Assembly: GCA_013391845.1 (NCBI GenBank)
Contig: CP058414.1
Location: 2,280,501-2,344,500, forward strand
From: Pseudoalteromonas shioyasakiensis
GTDB taxonomy: Bacteria; Pseudomonadota; Gammaproteobacteria; Enterobacterales; Alteromonadaceae
DNA: 64,000 nt
Direction: 5' to 3'
This document shows, piece by piece, positions 39,989-49,285 of this stretch; the stretch's first letter is position 1; the number at the start of each line of letters is the position of its first letter. The position numbers and the translations under genes were made by a program. Under the pieces are notes generated by a model. That model did no database searches. It was not told where the DNA came from and was given only the letters and a program-made list of their open reading frames with translations.

Positions 39989-40894
39989 ATGAAAATAGTA
40001 TGCATAGGCGGCGGACACGGTTTATCCCATATGTTAAGTGCAATTAGACCTCACTGCGCCGAACTGACAGCTATCGTTGCAACCACAGACAACGGCGGAA
40101 GCACAGGTAAATTACGTCAAAGCCAAGATGTAGTTGCCCTTGGTGATATTAGACGTTGTTGTTTGCAATTAGCTGATAGTGACTCATTAATCCATCAAGT
40201 TTTTCACCACCGTTTTGATGGTGGTGAACTCAATGGCCACAGCCTAGGTAATTTAGCCTTATTAAGCTTAACCCAACAAACTAACTCAGCAACTCAAGCG
40301 GTTGCATGGTTCAATGCTATGTTGGGTAATTCAGAAACGATTCTACCCATGTCAGACGAACCGACTGATTTACTAGCGGTTATGTCATCAGGCATCAAAG
40401 TATTTGGTGAATGCGATATTGATTCACAAGAAGAGCTCCCAGACTATTTAACGCTCTCACAAGATGTGAATGCTGCTCCTGGTGTGGTTAAAGCTATTGA
40501 AAACGCCGATATGCTAATAATTGGCCCTGGAAGTTTAATTACCAGTGTAATGCCTGCCATGTTAGTTGAAGACATAGCTAAAGCGGTGCAACAAACATCA
40601 GCATGCCGATTGTTTATCGAAAATATTGCCAAAGAAGCCAGCGTAATTAAATCGCTCGATATGCAACCGGTTGATTGGCTCGAAGGCATGCTTGGTTACC
40701 GGTTTTGTGACATGAGTATCTCTTTAGATGCGCTTAGTGAAATTGTGTCTCACTTTGACGATGTTGTTAAATCGCCAAACCAGCAGCACGACATTGAGCA
40801 GCTAAGTAATGTATTTGGCGAAATATTAAAAATGCCGTTAAGCCTAGAAGCTGAGGAACTAGTCAGTAGCAATCAAACTTTGCGCGTGAGTTAG
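39989..40894 (+). CDS. YvcK/CofD-family protein (gluconeogenesis factor type)
   Basis: 301 residues, the same size as E. coli YbhK. The nucleotide-binding start IVCIGGGHGLSHML, ATTDNGGSTGKLR, ALGDIRRCCLQLAD, NGHSLGNLALLSL and IIGPGSLITSVMPAMLV are all diagnostic. YvcK proteins bind UDP-sugars and affect cell-wall or carbon balance in Bacillus; the role in gammaproteobacteria is unsettled. It lies between the histidine kinase and Hpt genes and overlaps the 3' end of the latter by 36 bases. Confidence 0.87.
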   Translation: MKIVCIGGGHGLSHMLSAIRPHCAELTAIVATTDNGGSTGKLRQSQDVVALGDIRRCCLQLADSDSLIHQVFHHRFDGGELNGHSLGNLALLSLTQQTNSATQAVAWFNAMLGNSETILPMSDEPTDLLAVMSSGIKVFGECDIDSQEELPDYLTLSQDVNAAPGVVKAIENADMLIIGPGSLITSVMPAMLVEDIAKAVQQTSACRLFIENIAKEASVIKSLDMQPVDWLEGMLGYRFCDMSISLDALSEIVSHFDDVVKSPNQQHDIEQLSNVFGEILKMPLSLEAEELVSSNQTLRVS

Positions 40895-41191
40895 CGTTTG
40901 TGCAAATTGGTCTTGCAGTAAGGCTATTAAGCTTTGTAGTTCATCGTCAAATTGTGATGCCTTCGCTTTTTGCTCAATTTGTTCTGCAAGGCCGCCTACG
41001 GCTAATGCCCCGTAACTACGGCTACTGCTTTTTAAACTGTGGGCATTTATTTCGATTTCAGACTGTTTCGTTGCGTCAGCAAGATCAGCAACGATTTGGC
41101 GGGACTCAGTGATATATACCTGCAAAAGTTGTTTTGCTAGGTCGTCACCAACATCCTGTTGTAATTGCGTATAGGTCGCAGTATCTATCAT
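40859..41191 (-). CDS. Free-standing histidine phosphotransfer (Hpt) protein
   Basis: 110 residues, all-helical, with the phospho-acceptor His51 in INAHSLKSSSRSYGALAVG. It contains nothing but an Hpt domain. Hybrid kinases pass phosphate to Hpt before a final receiver. Here the hybrid kinase lacks Hpt, and receivers exist in the PP2C protein and the sigma-54 activator nearby, so a split phosphorelay is likely but inferred. Confidence 0.87.
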   Translation of the reverse strand: MIDTATYTQLQQDVGDDLAKQLLQVYITESRQIVADLADATKQSEIEINAHSLKSSSRSYGALAVGGLAEQIEQKAKASQFDDELQSLIALLQDQFAQTLTHAQSLIATD

Positions 41192-41211
41192 GGTCTCACC
41201 TTGGAGTGAAT

Positions 41212-42246
41212 ATGAAATATAGTGTTATTTTATTCGTAGATTCAAGCTTAATTGGTGGCATCGAAAGCCATTTGATTGCCATGAGTAAGCTGTTAGAACG
41301 ATATAATATTATGAGCTCGGTACTATTTTATCAAGATCATAATAACCGTGAATTATATAAGCGCTTAGAAAATGCAAATATCACTTTCGGTTTTGCTGGC
41401 GGAAATTTAAAAAGCTTGAACGAAATACTAAAAATGTTTCCTCGCTCAGCGTTACTCCACACCCATGGGTACAAGGCAAGTATCATGGGCAAGTTAGTGT
41501 GTCGTTGGCAAAACCGCCCTTGTATTTCAACCTATCATGCCGGTGAAGCAGGCACGGGGAAGGTTTATTTTTACAATAAGCTCGACAAACTGCTAAGTTA
41601 CTTTTCACTTAACTTTGCTGTTTCTAGCAAACTCACCGAAGAGCTTTACAATGCTGAATTACTTGAAAATTTTATTCCAGTAAATGAGCATACTAAAGTT
41701 TTAGGTATAAAAAATAATGATCAATTAAACGTTGGATTTGTTGGTCGTTTATCCCATGAAAAAGGCCCTGACATTTTTATTGAAACAGCCAAACGATTCA
41801 ACACACCTAACTTAAAATTTCATATGTTTGGTGATGGCCCTATGGTCAATGAGCTTGATATGTCAGCGGTGAGTTATCATGGCCAGTGTGACCAACGAAA
41901 AATATGGCAACAACTTGATGTATTGGTGATCTGCTCTCGGGCTGAAGGTCTACCTATGGTGGCATTAGAAGCTATGGCACACGGGGTACTCGTTATTGCA
42001 TCGCCTGTTGGTCAGTTACCACAGATAATAAAGCACCTATCAAATGGGTTAATGATGACTGAAAGTACAAGCGACGCTTTGCATAAACAGCTGAACAACG
42101 TACTTATGTTGAGTGTTGATCAAAGAAGTTACATACAAGGCAATGCACAAAAACTTGTTCAACAACGTTTTTCTGGAGAGCAGCAATTTAAGCAGCTAGA
42201 TAGAGTCTATAGCTCTAGCTTACTTGCATCTCTTCCCAGCTTTTAA
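41212..42246 (+). CDS. Glycosyltransferase family 4
   Basis: 344 residues from ATG 41212, with GGAG five bases before; the frame opens earlier at 41134 but without SD. The GT-B fold shows an N-domain start SLIGGIESHLIAMSKLL, HTHGYKASIMG, then NVGFVGRLSHEKGPDIFIE and the GT4 signature RAEGLPMVALEAMAHGVLVIASPVGQLP with its donor-binding glutamate. It probably adds one sugar to the exopolysaccharide repeat. It converges on the sigma-54 regulator gene with a 32-base overlap. Confidence 0.88.
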   Translation: MKYSVILFVDSSLIGGIESHLIAMSKLLERYNIMSSVLFYQDHNNRELYKRLENANITFGFAGGNLKSLNEILKMFPRSALLHTHGYKASIMGKLVCRWQNRPCISTYHAGEAGTGKVYFYNKLDKLLSYFSLNFAVSSKLTEELYNAELLENFIPVNEHTKVLGIKNNDQLNVGFVGRLSHEKGPDIFIETAKRFNTPNLKFHMFGDGPMVNELDMSAVSYHGQCDQRKIWQQLDVLVICSRAEGLPMVALEAMAHGVLVIASPVGQLPQIIKHLSNGLMMTESTSDALHKQLNNVLMLSVDQRSYIQGNAQKLVQQRFSGEQQFKQLDRVYSSSLLASLPSF

Positions 42247-43669
42247 TTTTACGATAAATGGTTGATGGACTCACATCCAAAAGAGCTGCAGCTTTAGGAA
42301 TATTGTTATCACAAGCATCAATGGCTTGCTCAATATAACGTTTTTCTACTAACCAAAGCGGTTCAATATCAGCTTGAGAAAATGCTGTTACTACTTCGCT
42401 CATTACAGGAGCAGATTCTGTTGTCGGTGTTACAAGGCTCTTTGTTGCCATGCTTTCTGAATTAACAGTGGAAATAGCAGCTGTGGCTGTATGTGTTTGG
42501 CCTTGTGCATTTGGTAAGGCTGGGATCATACTCGCTTCTATATAGTCTTCATCATGCAAAACGAGAATGTTACGAATAGTATTTTCTAATTGGCGAACGT
42601 TACCAGGCCAGGCATAGCTTAAAAACAAGTTTTTAACCCCTTCTGACATGCCTTTGTATGCACGGCCTTCTTCTTTACTTATTTTTTTAAATAATGCATC
42701 GGCAATTTCGATCACATCTTTGCCACGCTGATTCAGCGGCGGTAATGCAATAGGGATAACATGTAAGCGATAATATAAGTCTTCACGAAAACGACCTTCT
42801 TGCACTTCAAGTAATGGGTCTCGGTTGGTGGCACACACAAAGCGGACATCAACTTTAACTTCTTTTTCGCTACCTACTTGCTGATAACAACCGGTTTGAA
42901 TAAAGCGCAGTAGCTTACTTTGTAAATTTATGTCCATTTCACATAGTTCATCTAAAAACAAAGTACCGCCATCGGCTTGTCCTGCGGCCCCTTCCCGGTT
43001 GGCTATCGCACCGGTAAATGCTCCCTTTAAGTGACCGAATATTTCACTCTCAATTAAATCCTTAGGGATAGCTGCACAGTTAAGCGCTACAAAAGGTTTA
43101 TTAGCACGAGGTGAGGCTAAATGCACCGCACGGGCACATAGTTCTTTACCGGTTCCGCTTTCACCTGTGATAAAAACAGTAGCTTTACTCGCTGAAGCAG
43201 ATTTTATGATTTGATAAACAGATTGCATTTCTGATGAGCTACCAATCAAATCATAATATTTACCGTTCTCGTAGGTTGTTTGATAGCTTTTGACTGTTTG
43301 TTTTAAATCTTTAAGTTTTAATGCGTTGTTTACTGTAATGCGAAAACGATCGGCTTCGATTGGTTTTTCTAGAAAGTCACTGGCACCGAGTTTAATGGCT
43401 TTGATTGCCATTTCTTTAGTGGCATGCCCTGTTAAAACAATCACTTGTGGAGCTGAGTCTGGGTCTAAAGAGGATAAAATATCTAGCCCGTTCATATCTG
43501 GCAGCATAACATCTAAAATCACTAAATCAGGCTCAAACTCCTGCAGAGCAACTACGGCTTGTTCACCATTGTAGGCAATGCGTGTTTCGACCCCGGTTGG
43601 GATCAAATATGATTGGTACATCAGCGCTAGCGATTCTGTATCTTCAACAATGAGTATTTTGGGTGGCAT
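42215..43669 (-). CDS. Sigma-54-dependent response regulator, SypG-like
   Basis: 484 residues in NtrC order. The receiver (1-120) has phospho-acceptor Asp53. The AAA+ domain has Walker A GESGTGKELCARAVH, the sigma-54-contact loop GAFTGA and the box GGTLFLDELCEM. A C-terminal Fis-type helix-turn-helix reads IPKAAALLDVSPSTIYRKIKSW. In V. fischeri the equivalent SypG activates sigma-54 promoters of the syp locus. Sigma-54-like promoters with a shared palindrome lie in this locus, so local control is likely. Confidence 0.92.
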   Translation of the reverse strand: MPPKILIVEDTESLALMYQSYLIPTGVETRIAYNGEQAVVALQEFEPDLVILDVMLPDMNGLDILSSLDPDSAPQVIVLTGHATKEMAIKAIKLGASDFLEKPIEADRFRITVNNALKLKDLKQTVKSYQTTYENGKYYDLIGSSSEMQSVYQIIKSASASKATVFITGESGTGKELCARAVHLASPRANKPFVALNCAAIPKDLIESEIFGHLKGAFTGAIANREGAAGQADGGTLFLDELCEMDINLQSKLLRFIQTGCYQQVGSEKEVKVDVRFVCATNRDPLLEVQEGRFREDLYYRLHVIPIALPPLNQRGKDVIEIADALFKKISKEEGRAYKGMSEGVKNLFLSYAWPGNVRQLENTIRNILVLHDEDYIEASMIPALPNAQGQTHTATAAISTVNSESMATKSLVTPTTESAPVMSEVVTAFSQADIEPLWLVEKRYIEQAIDACDNNIPKAAALLDVSPSTIYRKIKSWEEMQVS

Positions 43670-43772
43670 TACTGACTTCCTTTATTATCGTTTTATGCTG
43701 AGATAAAGTGATTATTTAACAGTTCCTTATTAGTAGCTTAGTGCGTATTTGACCGGTTTGTAAACTCAAACT

Positions 43773-45230
43773 TTAGTGTTTATTGATCACAATTAACGAG
43801 GCATCGTCTATTTCAGCAGTTAACTCAACCTGGCTTGCCTGCCAAAGTGCATAAGCAAACTCTTCACTTTGCACATTTTCGTCAGTTAATTTAGTAATAA
43901 TTTGGTCTACATCGCTTAATTGCTGATTATCAAGCCAACCATCGGTGAATAATAAAATGTGTTCAACATCATTTAAGTCATAACTATAATGTTGATAAAC
44001 ATGATCATCACTAAGGCCTAGTAAGGGATCAGTGCCGCTTAGCTGGATCAATTTGCCATTTTTGGTTATCACACAGGGGGCTGGGTGGCCTGCGTTAAAC
44101 CAGTGAAGTGTGTTATTTTCAATAAAACTTATTAGTAAAGTGACTAGACTATTTTTACATAACCGCTGTTCATACAGGGCTTGGTTTAAGGTTGTTAAAA
44201 CGTTTTGTATTGGGATTTCTGTCGCTAAACAGCCACTTAAAAAGCCCTTTATGGCAAAACTTTCTTTTAGTGCTGTTATACCGTGCCCCATCATATCGCC
44301 AATGATCACGGGCGCTTGCTGCTGGTGGGGGTACATACAAAAATCTCCTCCATTTTGGCTGATAATTGAGCCAAAATTATAGGCATTAAACTCCCCTATT
44401 TTTTGCCTTGTTTGCATACGCTCTTCGTTAATTAAATACTTTAATGCAGAAAAACGATGCACAATGCGCTCGATACTTTGTAATAACCGAGTTTTGCTAA
44501 CGGGTTTTACTAAATAATCATCAACACCTAACAGGTTTATACGTTTTATAAGTTCTTCACTGTCATCACCTGTCAGCATAACCACAGATAAATTAGTTTT
44601 TAGGTTAGATTGATTAAGCTTTTTAAGTAAAGGCTCACTTGTGCCATTTTTAAGTTTATGATCAAGCAATAAAATTGTTGCCCCAGAGGTGAGAATTTCT
44701 TGCCAACCCGATTCACTGTCTTCACAGCAAATAACCTGAAAATGCTCAGATAAATAAGCATTCAGTAAAGCAAGTTGTGCTTTATCATCGTCTATATATA
44801 TAAGCGTGGGTCGTTTATCGATATTGGTTAAACAAAAAGAGAATGTATTCTGTTGGCCAACAGTTTTATAACAAGCGTTTGGAAAGTAATGCTTGATGAG
44901 CGCAACCCCCATACCCCCTTCAACTAATTCACCACTGTCTAATTGCCACCCTGATGCTTGTTGATTAAATAAATCATAGCTTGGCATGCTGTCTTTAAAT
45001 TCTATTAGCAGCTGTTTATCGGGCAGTTTATGCATAGCAAACTGCACATGCATTGACGTTTCTTGGCTATGTCGTAGTAGATTTGTCAGGTATTCTGTTG
45101 CTACTAACCCTGCTGCATCTATATCTTGATTTTTAACACTTATCGCCGTCAAAACATGTTTTAAAATGTGGCAAATCTCACTGACCGTAGGCCAATCTAA
45201 GTTAAAAGATTTTTGATATAAGCAGTCCAT
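43773..45230 (-). CDS. RsbW-REC-PP2C three-domain regulator, SypE-like
   Basis: 485 residues. Residues 1-135 form an HATPase/anti-sigma kinase-like domain (Glu46 and Asn50 in ATEYLTNLLRHS, glycine box EGGMGVALIK). Residues 141-260 form a receiver with Asp190 and KPVS. Residues 275-485 form a PP2C/SpoIIE phosphatase with NGGDFCMY, IGDMMGHG and LLFTDGW. This exact order is that of V. fischeri SypE, which both phosphorylates and dephosphorylates the STAS protein SypA. A STAS gene lies four genes upstream in the same operon. Confidence 0.9.
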   Translation of the reverse strand: MDCLYQKSFNLDWPTVSEICHILKHVLTAISVKNQDIDAAGLVATEYLTNLLRHSQETSMHVQFAMHKLPDKQLLIEFKDSMPSYDLFNQQASGWQLDSGELVEGGMGVALIKHYFPNACYKTVGQQNTFSFCLTNIDKRPTLIYIDDDKAQLALLNAYLSEHFQVICCEDSESGWQEILTSGATILLLDHKLKNGTSEPLLKKLNQSNLKTNLSVVMLTGDDSEELIKRINLLGVDDYLVKPVSKTRLLQSIERIVHRFSALKYLINEERMQTRQKIGEFNAYNFGSIISQNGGDFCMYPHQQQAPVIIGDMMGHGITALKESFAIKGFLSGCLATEIPIQNVLTTLNQALYEQRLCKNSLVTLLISFIENNTLHWFNAGHPAPCVITKNGKLIQLSGTDPLLGLSDDHVYQHYSYDLNDVEHILLFTDGWLDNQQLSDVDQIITKLTDENVQSEEFAYALWQASQVELTAEIDDASLIVINKH

Positions 45231-45238
45231 TTAAACTC

Positions 45239-45937
45239 TCAATATGGTAAAAACAACCAGCGTTGTTTAATAACTTTGTTTAACAAGTACTCTGTGAGTT
45301 TAGGCCATTTTGGTTGAAACGCTTTGAGCGTTTTCACGATGCGGCTACCCAATGGAGCAAACTGATGCTGAGCAACAACAATTTTTACATTATTAACTCC
45401 TGCGTGTTCTAGATTAGCCACACCGTGACATAAAGCTTCTTCGTCGTTATAACCAAGAGATACCGTTAAAAATGTGAGATCAGTACACAAACTCAGAGCA
45501 TGCAGTGGTACATTGCCACGATTGCATTTAAGAGCAGGGCTCATATCTAAAAAAATATAGTCGTACTCTTGCTTTATGCGCTCAATAGCATCATTTAGTA
45601 CACTTTTATTTTTGACCGATTCGAGCTCTTTAAGGTGCTGCATGGTGAGCAAATCTACTTGCTCAGTATTGATAATATTCAACTGACATGAAATATCACT
45701 GAAGCACCAAGACTCCGGTGTTTCTGGCTTTTCGAACTTAAATGGATTTAACGGATTTAAGTCGATAATCAGCACTTTGGCGGCTTGCAAACTTAAGCGT
45801 TTTGCGACACTGGCACAAAGTGATGTAGAGCCCTCGTTGCCGGTTAAAGATATAAAGCAAATACAACGCGCTTTGCTGTTATCTATTTCATTACACACGG
45901 CTTCAAGTTCCTGATATTGTGCTGGTATTAGTTTCAT
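45239..45937 (-). CDS. BY-kinase/MinD-like ATPase with degenerate Walker A, SypD position
   Basis: 232 residues of the CpsD/CapB-like P-loop fold: Walker A' VLIIDLNPLNP near residue 55 and Walker B YIFLDMSP near 130. Walker A reads TGNEGSTSL (32-40), with Ser37 where the invariant Lys should be, so ATP hydrolysis is doubtful. No C-terminal tyrosine cluster is present; the tail ends LFLPY. It is probably a structural partner of the export and chain-length proteins. Its start overlaps the export gene's stop (ATGA). Confidence 0.75.
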   Translation of the reverse strand: MKLIPAQYQELEAVCNEIDNSKARCICFISLTGNEGSTSLCASVAKRLSLQAAKVLIIDLNPLNPFKFEKPETPESWCFSDISCQLNIINTEQVDLLTMQHLKELESVKNKSVLNDAIERIKQEYDYIFLDMSPALKCNRGNVPLHALSLCTDLTFLTVSLGYNDEEALCHGVANLEHAGVNNVKIVVAQHQFAPLGSRIVKTLKAFQPKWPKLTEYLLNKVIKQRWLFLPY

Positions 45938-48000
45938 AAGCCCACCACTAAAGCAACAACAGTAATAAAGTCTAAGAAGTTTGATTTAAACTGGCTCATT
46001 AAATCCTGACCTTTGTCTGGCACATATAAGGTATCGCCAGCACGTAACACAGGGATATACGCTGAGTTAGGGTTTTTAACAAACTCTTCTAAATCAAATA
46101 CACGAGACTGTTCTTTACAGCATGAGTGATTAACCACCACGATTTTGTCTATAAGTGCAGAGCTTGATGGACCGCCCGCCTCAGCAAGCACGTCAAGTAC
46201 AGTCATGGTGTCATCAAAGCTGTAACGACCAGGTTTTTCTACCGCCCCCATGATACGTACTACTTGTTCTTTTGGCGTGCGTAACCAGTCTTTATCTTTT
46301 TCTGGAATATAGATAGTATCGCCCGGTAAAACATGCGGAAATAATGTTTCGTCACCGGTTTCAAAATACAGTGCAAGGTTTAATTTGCTGACTCTTGCAG
46401 CATTGCCGTTACGATGAGTAATACGAATATTACGTAAGTCAGCGTTATCTGTAGGGCCATCAGCTGCGGCTAAAATGTCGATAAAGTGCATATTGGTATT
46501 AAATGCATAGCGACCTGGTGAACCCACCTGCCCCATAATGTAAATAGACTTGCTTGATTCTTGACGGATCCATTGAGATTTATTGTCTGCAGGATCCACT
46601 GGTAACTCTTCAACAATAATGGTATCGCCAGCCATTAAACTTGGTAGTGCATACTTACCCGAATCATTTATGGTGTATTGCTCTAAATCGAAACGTTTAG
46701 TCACCTCACCGTTTCTAACAATTTTAATATCATTAATATTGGCACCTTTAGTTGGACCGCCAGCATGGGCAAGTAAATCAGTAAAATCCATTTCAGGGCT
46801 CCACTCATAACGACCGGGAGATAAAATGGCACCAATAATTTTGATTGCACGTTTTGGTGGTACTTTTAACCAGCTTTTTTCGTTTTGATCTGTTTTCTCT
46901 GGGACAAAAATGACATCTCCTGGGTTTAGGCTTGGCACTTTTACTGTTACTAAACCTTCGCTGTAACCTTGTAGGTCAAATAAGATGCTTTCGCCTGCTG
47001 GAGTTAAGATTTTAATCTGGCGAGTTTCTGCAAAACGGGTTGGGCCACCTGCATTAGCCAGAATATCCAAAAAGCTGGTGCTTTCGCCTGCCTCATAAGC
47101 GCCCGGCTTTTGTACTTCGCCCATGATATAAACTGTTCTTGAAGTGGTATTTACATCATCAACCATGATTGGCACATAAATAGTAGAACCCGCTTTTAGC
47201 TCTGGCATAGTGTCGTTATTAGGTTTATCTAAATACGCTTTTAAATCGAACACGACTGGGGTTTTATCTACGATAACGCGAATTTTGGTTACATCTGCAT
47301 AGCGGGTTACACCCTCAGCACGCATTAGCGCATCGAGTACACTCATGTTTTCTTTAAATGAAAAGCTACCAGGATTGTGCACCTCGCCAAGTAAGGTAAT
47401 TGCACTGTTATCACTTGCATCACCTGACGCACTTAAGGTTTGTGCATCAAAGTCAATTTGTACGTTACCTAACAGCGGAGACACTGGAGCAAAGACTGTG
47501 TCAGCACTTTGTAATGCAGGTAATAAATCAATGTTGCCTGAATCTAAGTAGGCTTTATAGTTAAACTCAATCATCTCGGTGCCACGGCGAATTTGTAAAC
47601 GGTCTAATTGAGCGCCTGGTTTTAAGCCGCCAGCACGGGCGATGACCATTTGAATGTTGCCATCTTTAGGAATACTTACTTGTGATGGGTCGTTCACATA
47701 GCCCATAACATTGATAAAAATATCTCGTGAATGAATTTCGACATAAAAGTCATCCATCGCCACATACATTTCACTTAATGCTATGCGTAGTTGGTTTTGC
47801 ACATCATCTAGCTGTAAGCCTGCTACTTTAAAACGACCTAGCTCTGGTAAGGTAATAGCCCCTTCTTTATCAACTTCAAACGGTTCGCTAAATTCAGCTT
47901 CGCCTGGTAGGTATAAGTAAAGTTTATTACCGACTTCAATCTCTTCTGCGAAAGTAGGTAACGCGAATATAAGTAAGCAAAGTAAGATTAACTGTTTCAT
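45934..48000 (-). CDS. Polysaccharide export protein with about six SLBB repeats, SypC-like
   Basis: 688 residues from ATG 48000; GGAG within the end of the upstream gene is its SD. A Sec signal peptide (MKQLILLCLLIFALPTFA) is followed by a Wza-type poly_export domain. Six SLBB-like repeats of 80-100 residues follow, each with a G.V..PG...F core and an AGG(P)T block. The C-terminus ends in a hydrophobic segment, ITVVALVVGL. It should form the outer-membrane/periplasmic export channel. Typical Wza has two SLBB domains, so this is extended. Confidence 0.87.
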   Translation of the reverse strand: MKQLILLCLLIFALPTFAEEIEVGNKLYLYLPGEAEFSEPFEVDKEGAITLPELGRFKVAGLQLDDVQNQLRIALSEMYVAMDDFYVEIHSRDIFINVMGYVNDPSQVSIPKDGNIQMVIARAGGLKPGAQLDRLQIRRGTEMIEFNYKAYLDSGNIDLLPALQSADTVFAPVSPLLGNVQIDFDAQTLSASGDASDNSAITLLGEVHNPGSFSFKENMSVLDALMRAEGVTRYADVTKIRVIVDKTPVVFDLKAYLDKPNNDTMPELKAGSTIYVPIMVDDVNTTSRTVYIMGEVQKPGAYEAGESTSFLDILANAGGPTRFAETRQIKILTPAGESILFDLQGYSEGLVTVKVPSLNPGDVIFVPEKTDQNEKSWLKVPPKRAIKIIGAILSPGRYEWSPEMDFTDLLAHAGGPTKGANINDIKIVRNGEVTKRFDLEQYTINDSGKYALPSLMAGDTIIVEELPVDPADNKSQWIRQESSKSIYIMGQVGSPGRYAFNTNMHFIDILAAADGPTDNADLRNIRITHRNGNAARVSKLNLALYFETGDETLFPHVLPGDTIYIPEKDKDWLRTPKEQVVRIMGAVEKPGRYSFDDTMTVLDVLAEAGGPSSSALIDKIVVVNHSCCKEQSRVFDLEEFVKNPNSAYIPVLRAGDTLYVPDKGQDLMSQFKSNFLDFITVVALVVGL

Positions 48001-48001
48001 G

Positions 48002-48859
48002 TTATTTCTCCTTAGGACCATTTAAGATTTTAGTCCAGCGGGATAATGCATGTTTTTGTTTAGTGGCTTTATCGTCACTCATGTCAATAATAATTGCCTC
48101 TACTCGTCTATCTGAATGACGTTTAGAACGTGAGTCAGGTTCGTCGCTGTACGGTGTTAAACTACCTTGCGTTAAGGTTGTTATTGTCGCAGGGTTTACA
48201 CCATAAATACCTAGCCAGTGTTTTACAGTTTCGGCACGTTTTAGTGCTAACTCATAGTTGTTTTGTTGCTGACCACTAATGTCAGCATGACCAACAAGCA
48301 GTAAGTTAACTTCATCAACTTGTTTAATTAAGTCAGCCGCTTGTGCTAAACGTGTGATGTATTTAGGAGTAACCTGAAAATCATTAAGCGAGAACTGGTT
48401 ATCACTATTTAAAAGCTCAGTGATCTGGTCTTTAAGTGATGCTGTCATGTTTTTTTCAGTATCAGTAACGCCTGCACATTGGCTCATCGCATTAACAGTT
48501 TCAAAGTGCTTAGCAAGCTGATTTAAACCGTGATAGTGAATAAGTAAATCATGCTCAGCATCAGACCACATTTGCGCTGCTATTAGGCGTCTTATACGGT
48601 TTTCGTATATTTGTGCTTTTAGCAGTTGTGCTGGCATACATTGCTGTATCCCTTGTGCTTTTAATAAATCTAACTTTAAAACATGATGTTGAAATTCGCT
48701 TAGCACCACGGTTTCTTGTGTGTCATAGATCATCTCGTGTTGTTCATCAGTAAGCGGATAATTTTGATATTTTTCTGCCCAGCCTCCTTGCCCCTCATCA
48801 GGCCAAGAAGCACATCCACCAAGCGTTAGCAAAATGATTGTAAATAGTATGTGCTTCAT
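48002..48859 (-). CDS. OmpA-family lipoprotein, SypB-like
   Basis: 285 residues. Lipobox LGGC puts the lipidated Cys near residue 16. A helical middle is followed by a C-terminal OmpA peptidoglycan-binding domain, with LLLVGHADISGQQQNNYELALKRAETVKHWL and RRVEAIIID. It probably anchors the export machine to the cell wall. The last codons contain the SD of the export gene, one base from its ATG. Confidence 0.87.
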   Translation of the reverse strand: MKHILFTIILLTLGGCASWPDEGQGGWAEKYQNYPLTDEQHEMIYDTQETVVLSEFQHHVLKLDLLKAQGIQQCMPAQLLKAQIYENRIRRLIAAQMWSDAEHDLLIHYHGLNQLAKHFETVNAMSQCAGVTDTEKNMTASLKDQITELLNSDNQFSLNDFQVTPKYITRLAQAADLIKQVDEVNLLLVGHADISGQQQNNYELALKRAETVKHWLGIYGVNPATITTLTQGSLTPYSDEPDSRSKRHSDRRVEAIIIDMSDDKATKQKHALSRWTKILNGPKEK

Positions 48860-48867
48860 AAATCACC

Positions 48868-49188
48868 TCACGCGATATCAGCTTGTTCGATAAATGGAAT
48901 CGTCTTATCAACTCTTAATAGACTCATTAGTTTGTGTGGTTGCCCAGACACATTAAGCAGTGATAATTTTTGCCCTTTTTTCTCAATCCGTTTATATAAG
49001 AACACCATGGCACCAATGCCAGATGAATCAATAAATGTAGTAGAGCTAAAATCGAGTACCACACTTTGCTGTTTGCCATGTGCAACTTCTTCAAACTGAT
49101 CTTTAAAGCCATCGACGGCTAGACCAGAAAAGTCACTAGGTAGTGAAATTAGTTTGGTATCGTTAGAAAATGATGTGTTGTTAGCCAT
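48868..49188 (-). CDS. STAS-domain anti-sigma-factor antagonist, SypA-like
   Basis: 106 residues from ATG 49188, with AGGTGA six bases upstream. A single STAS domain. The phospho-serine motif FIDSSGIGAM puts the target at Ser55 (or Ser56); V. fischeri SypA is controlled at Ser56, as I recall. It heads the operon STAS-OmpA-export-ATPase-RsbW/PP2C. A sigma-54-like promoter and paired palindromes lie upstream. Confidence 0.9.
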   Translation of the reverse strand: MANNTSFSNDTKLISLPSDFSGLAVDGFKDQFEEVAHGKQQSVVLDFSSTTFIDSSGIGAMVFLYKRIEKKGQKLSLLNVSGQPHKLMSLLRVDKTIPFIEQADIA

Positions 49189-49228
49189 GATCTTCACCTT
49201 AGTTAAATTGGTTAGTCATAGTAACTAG

Positions 49229-49244
49229 TACAACTAAAATGCCA
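49229..49244 (-). promoter_or_regulatory. Sigma-54-like promoter upstream of the STAS operon
   Basis: The minus strand reads TGGCATTTTAGTTGTA. The GG and the second G-dinucleotide are 10 bases apart, as sigma-54 needs, and -24 is close to TGGCAC. The -12 element is TTGT rather than TTGC, so it is the weakest of the four candidates. The predicted start is near 49217, leaving a short leader before ATG 49188. Confidence 0.45.
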
Positions 49245-49285
49245 GTTTATAAGGTGTTGAAATTTAAAGGCTAAATGATGGGGGG

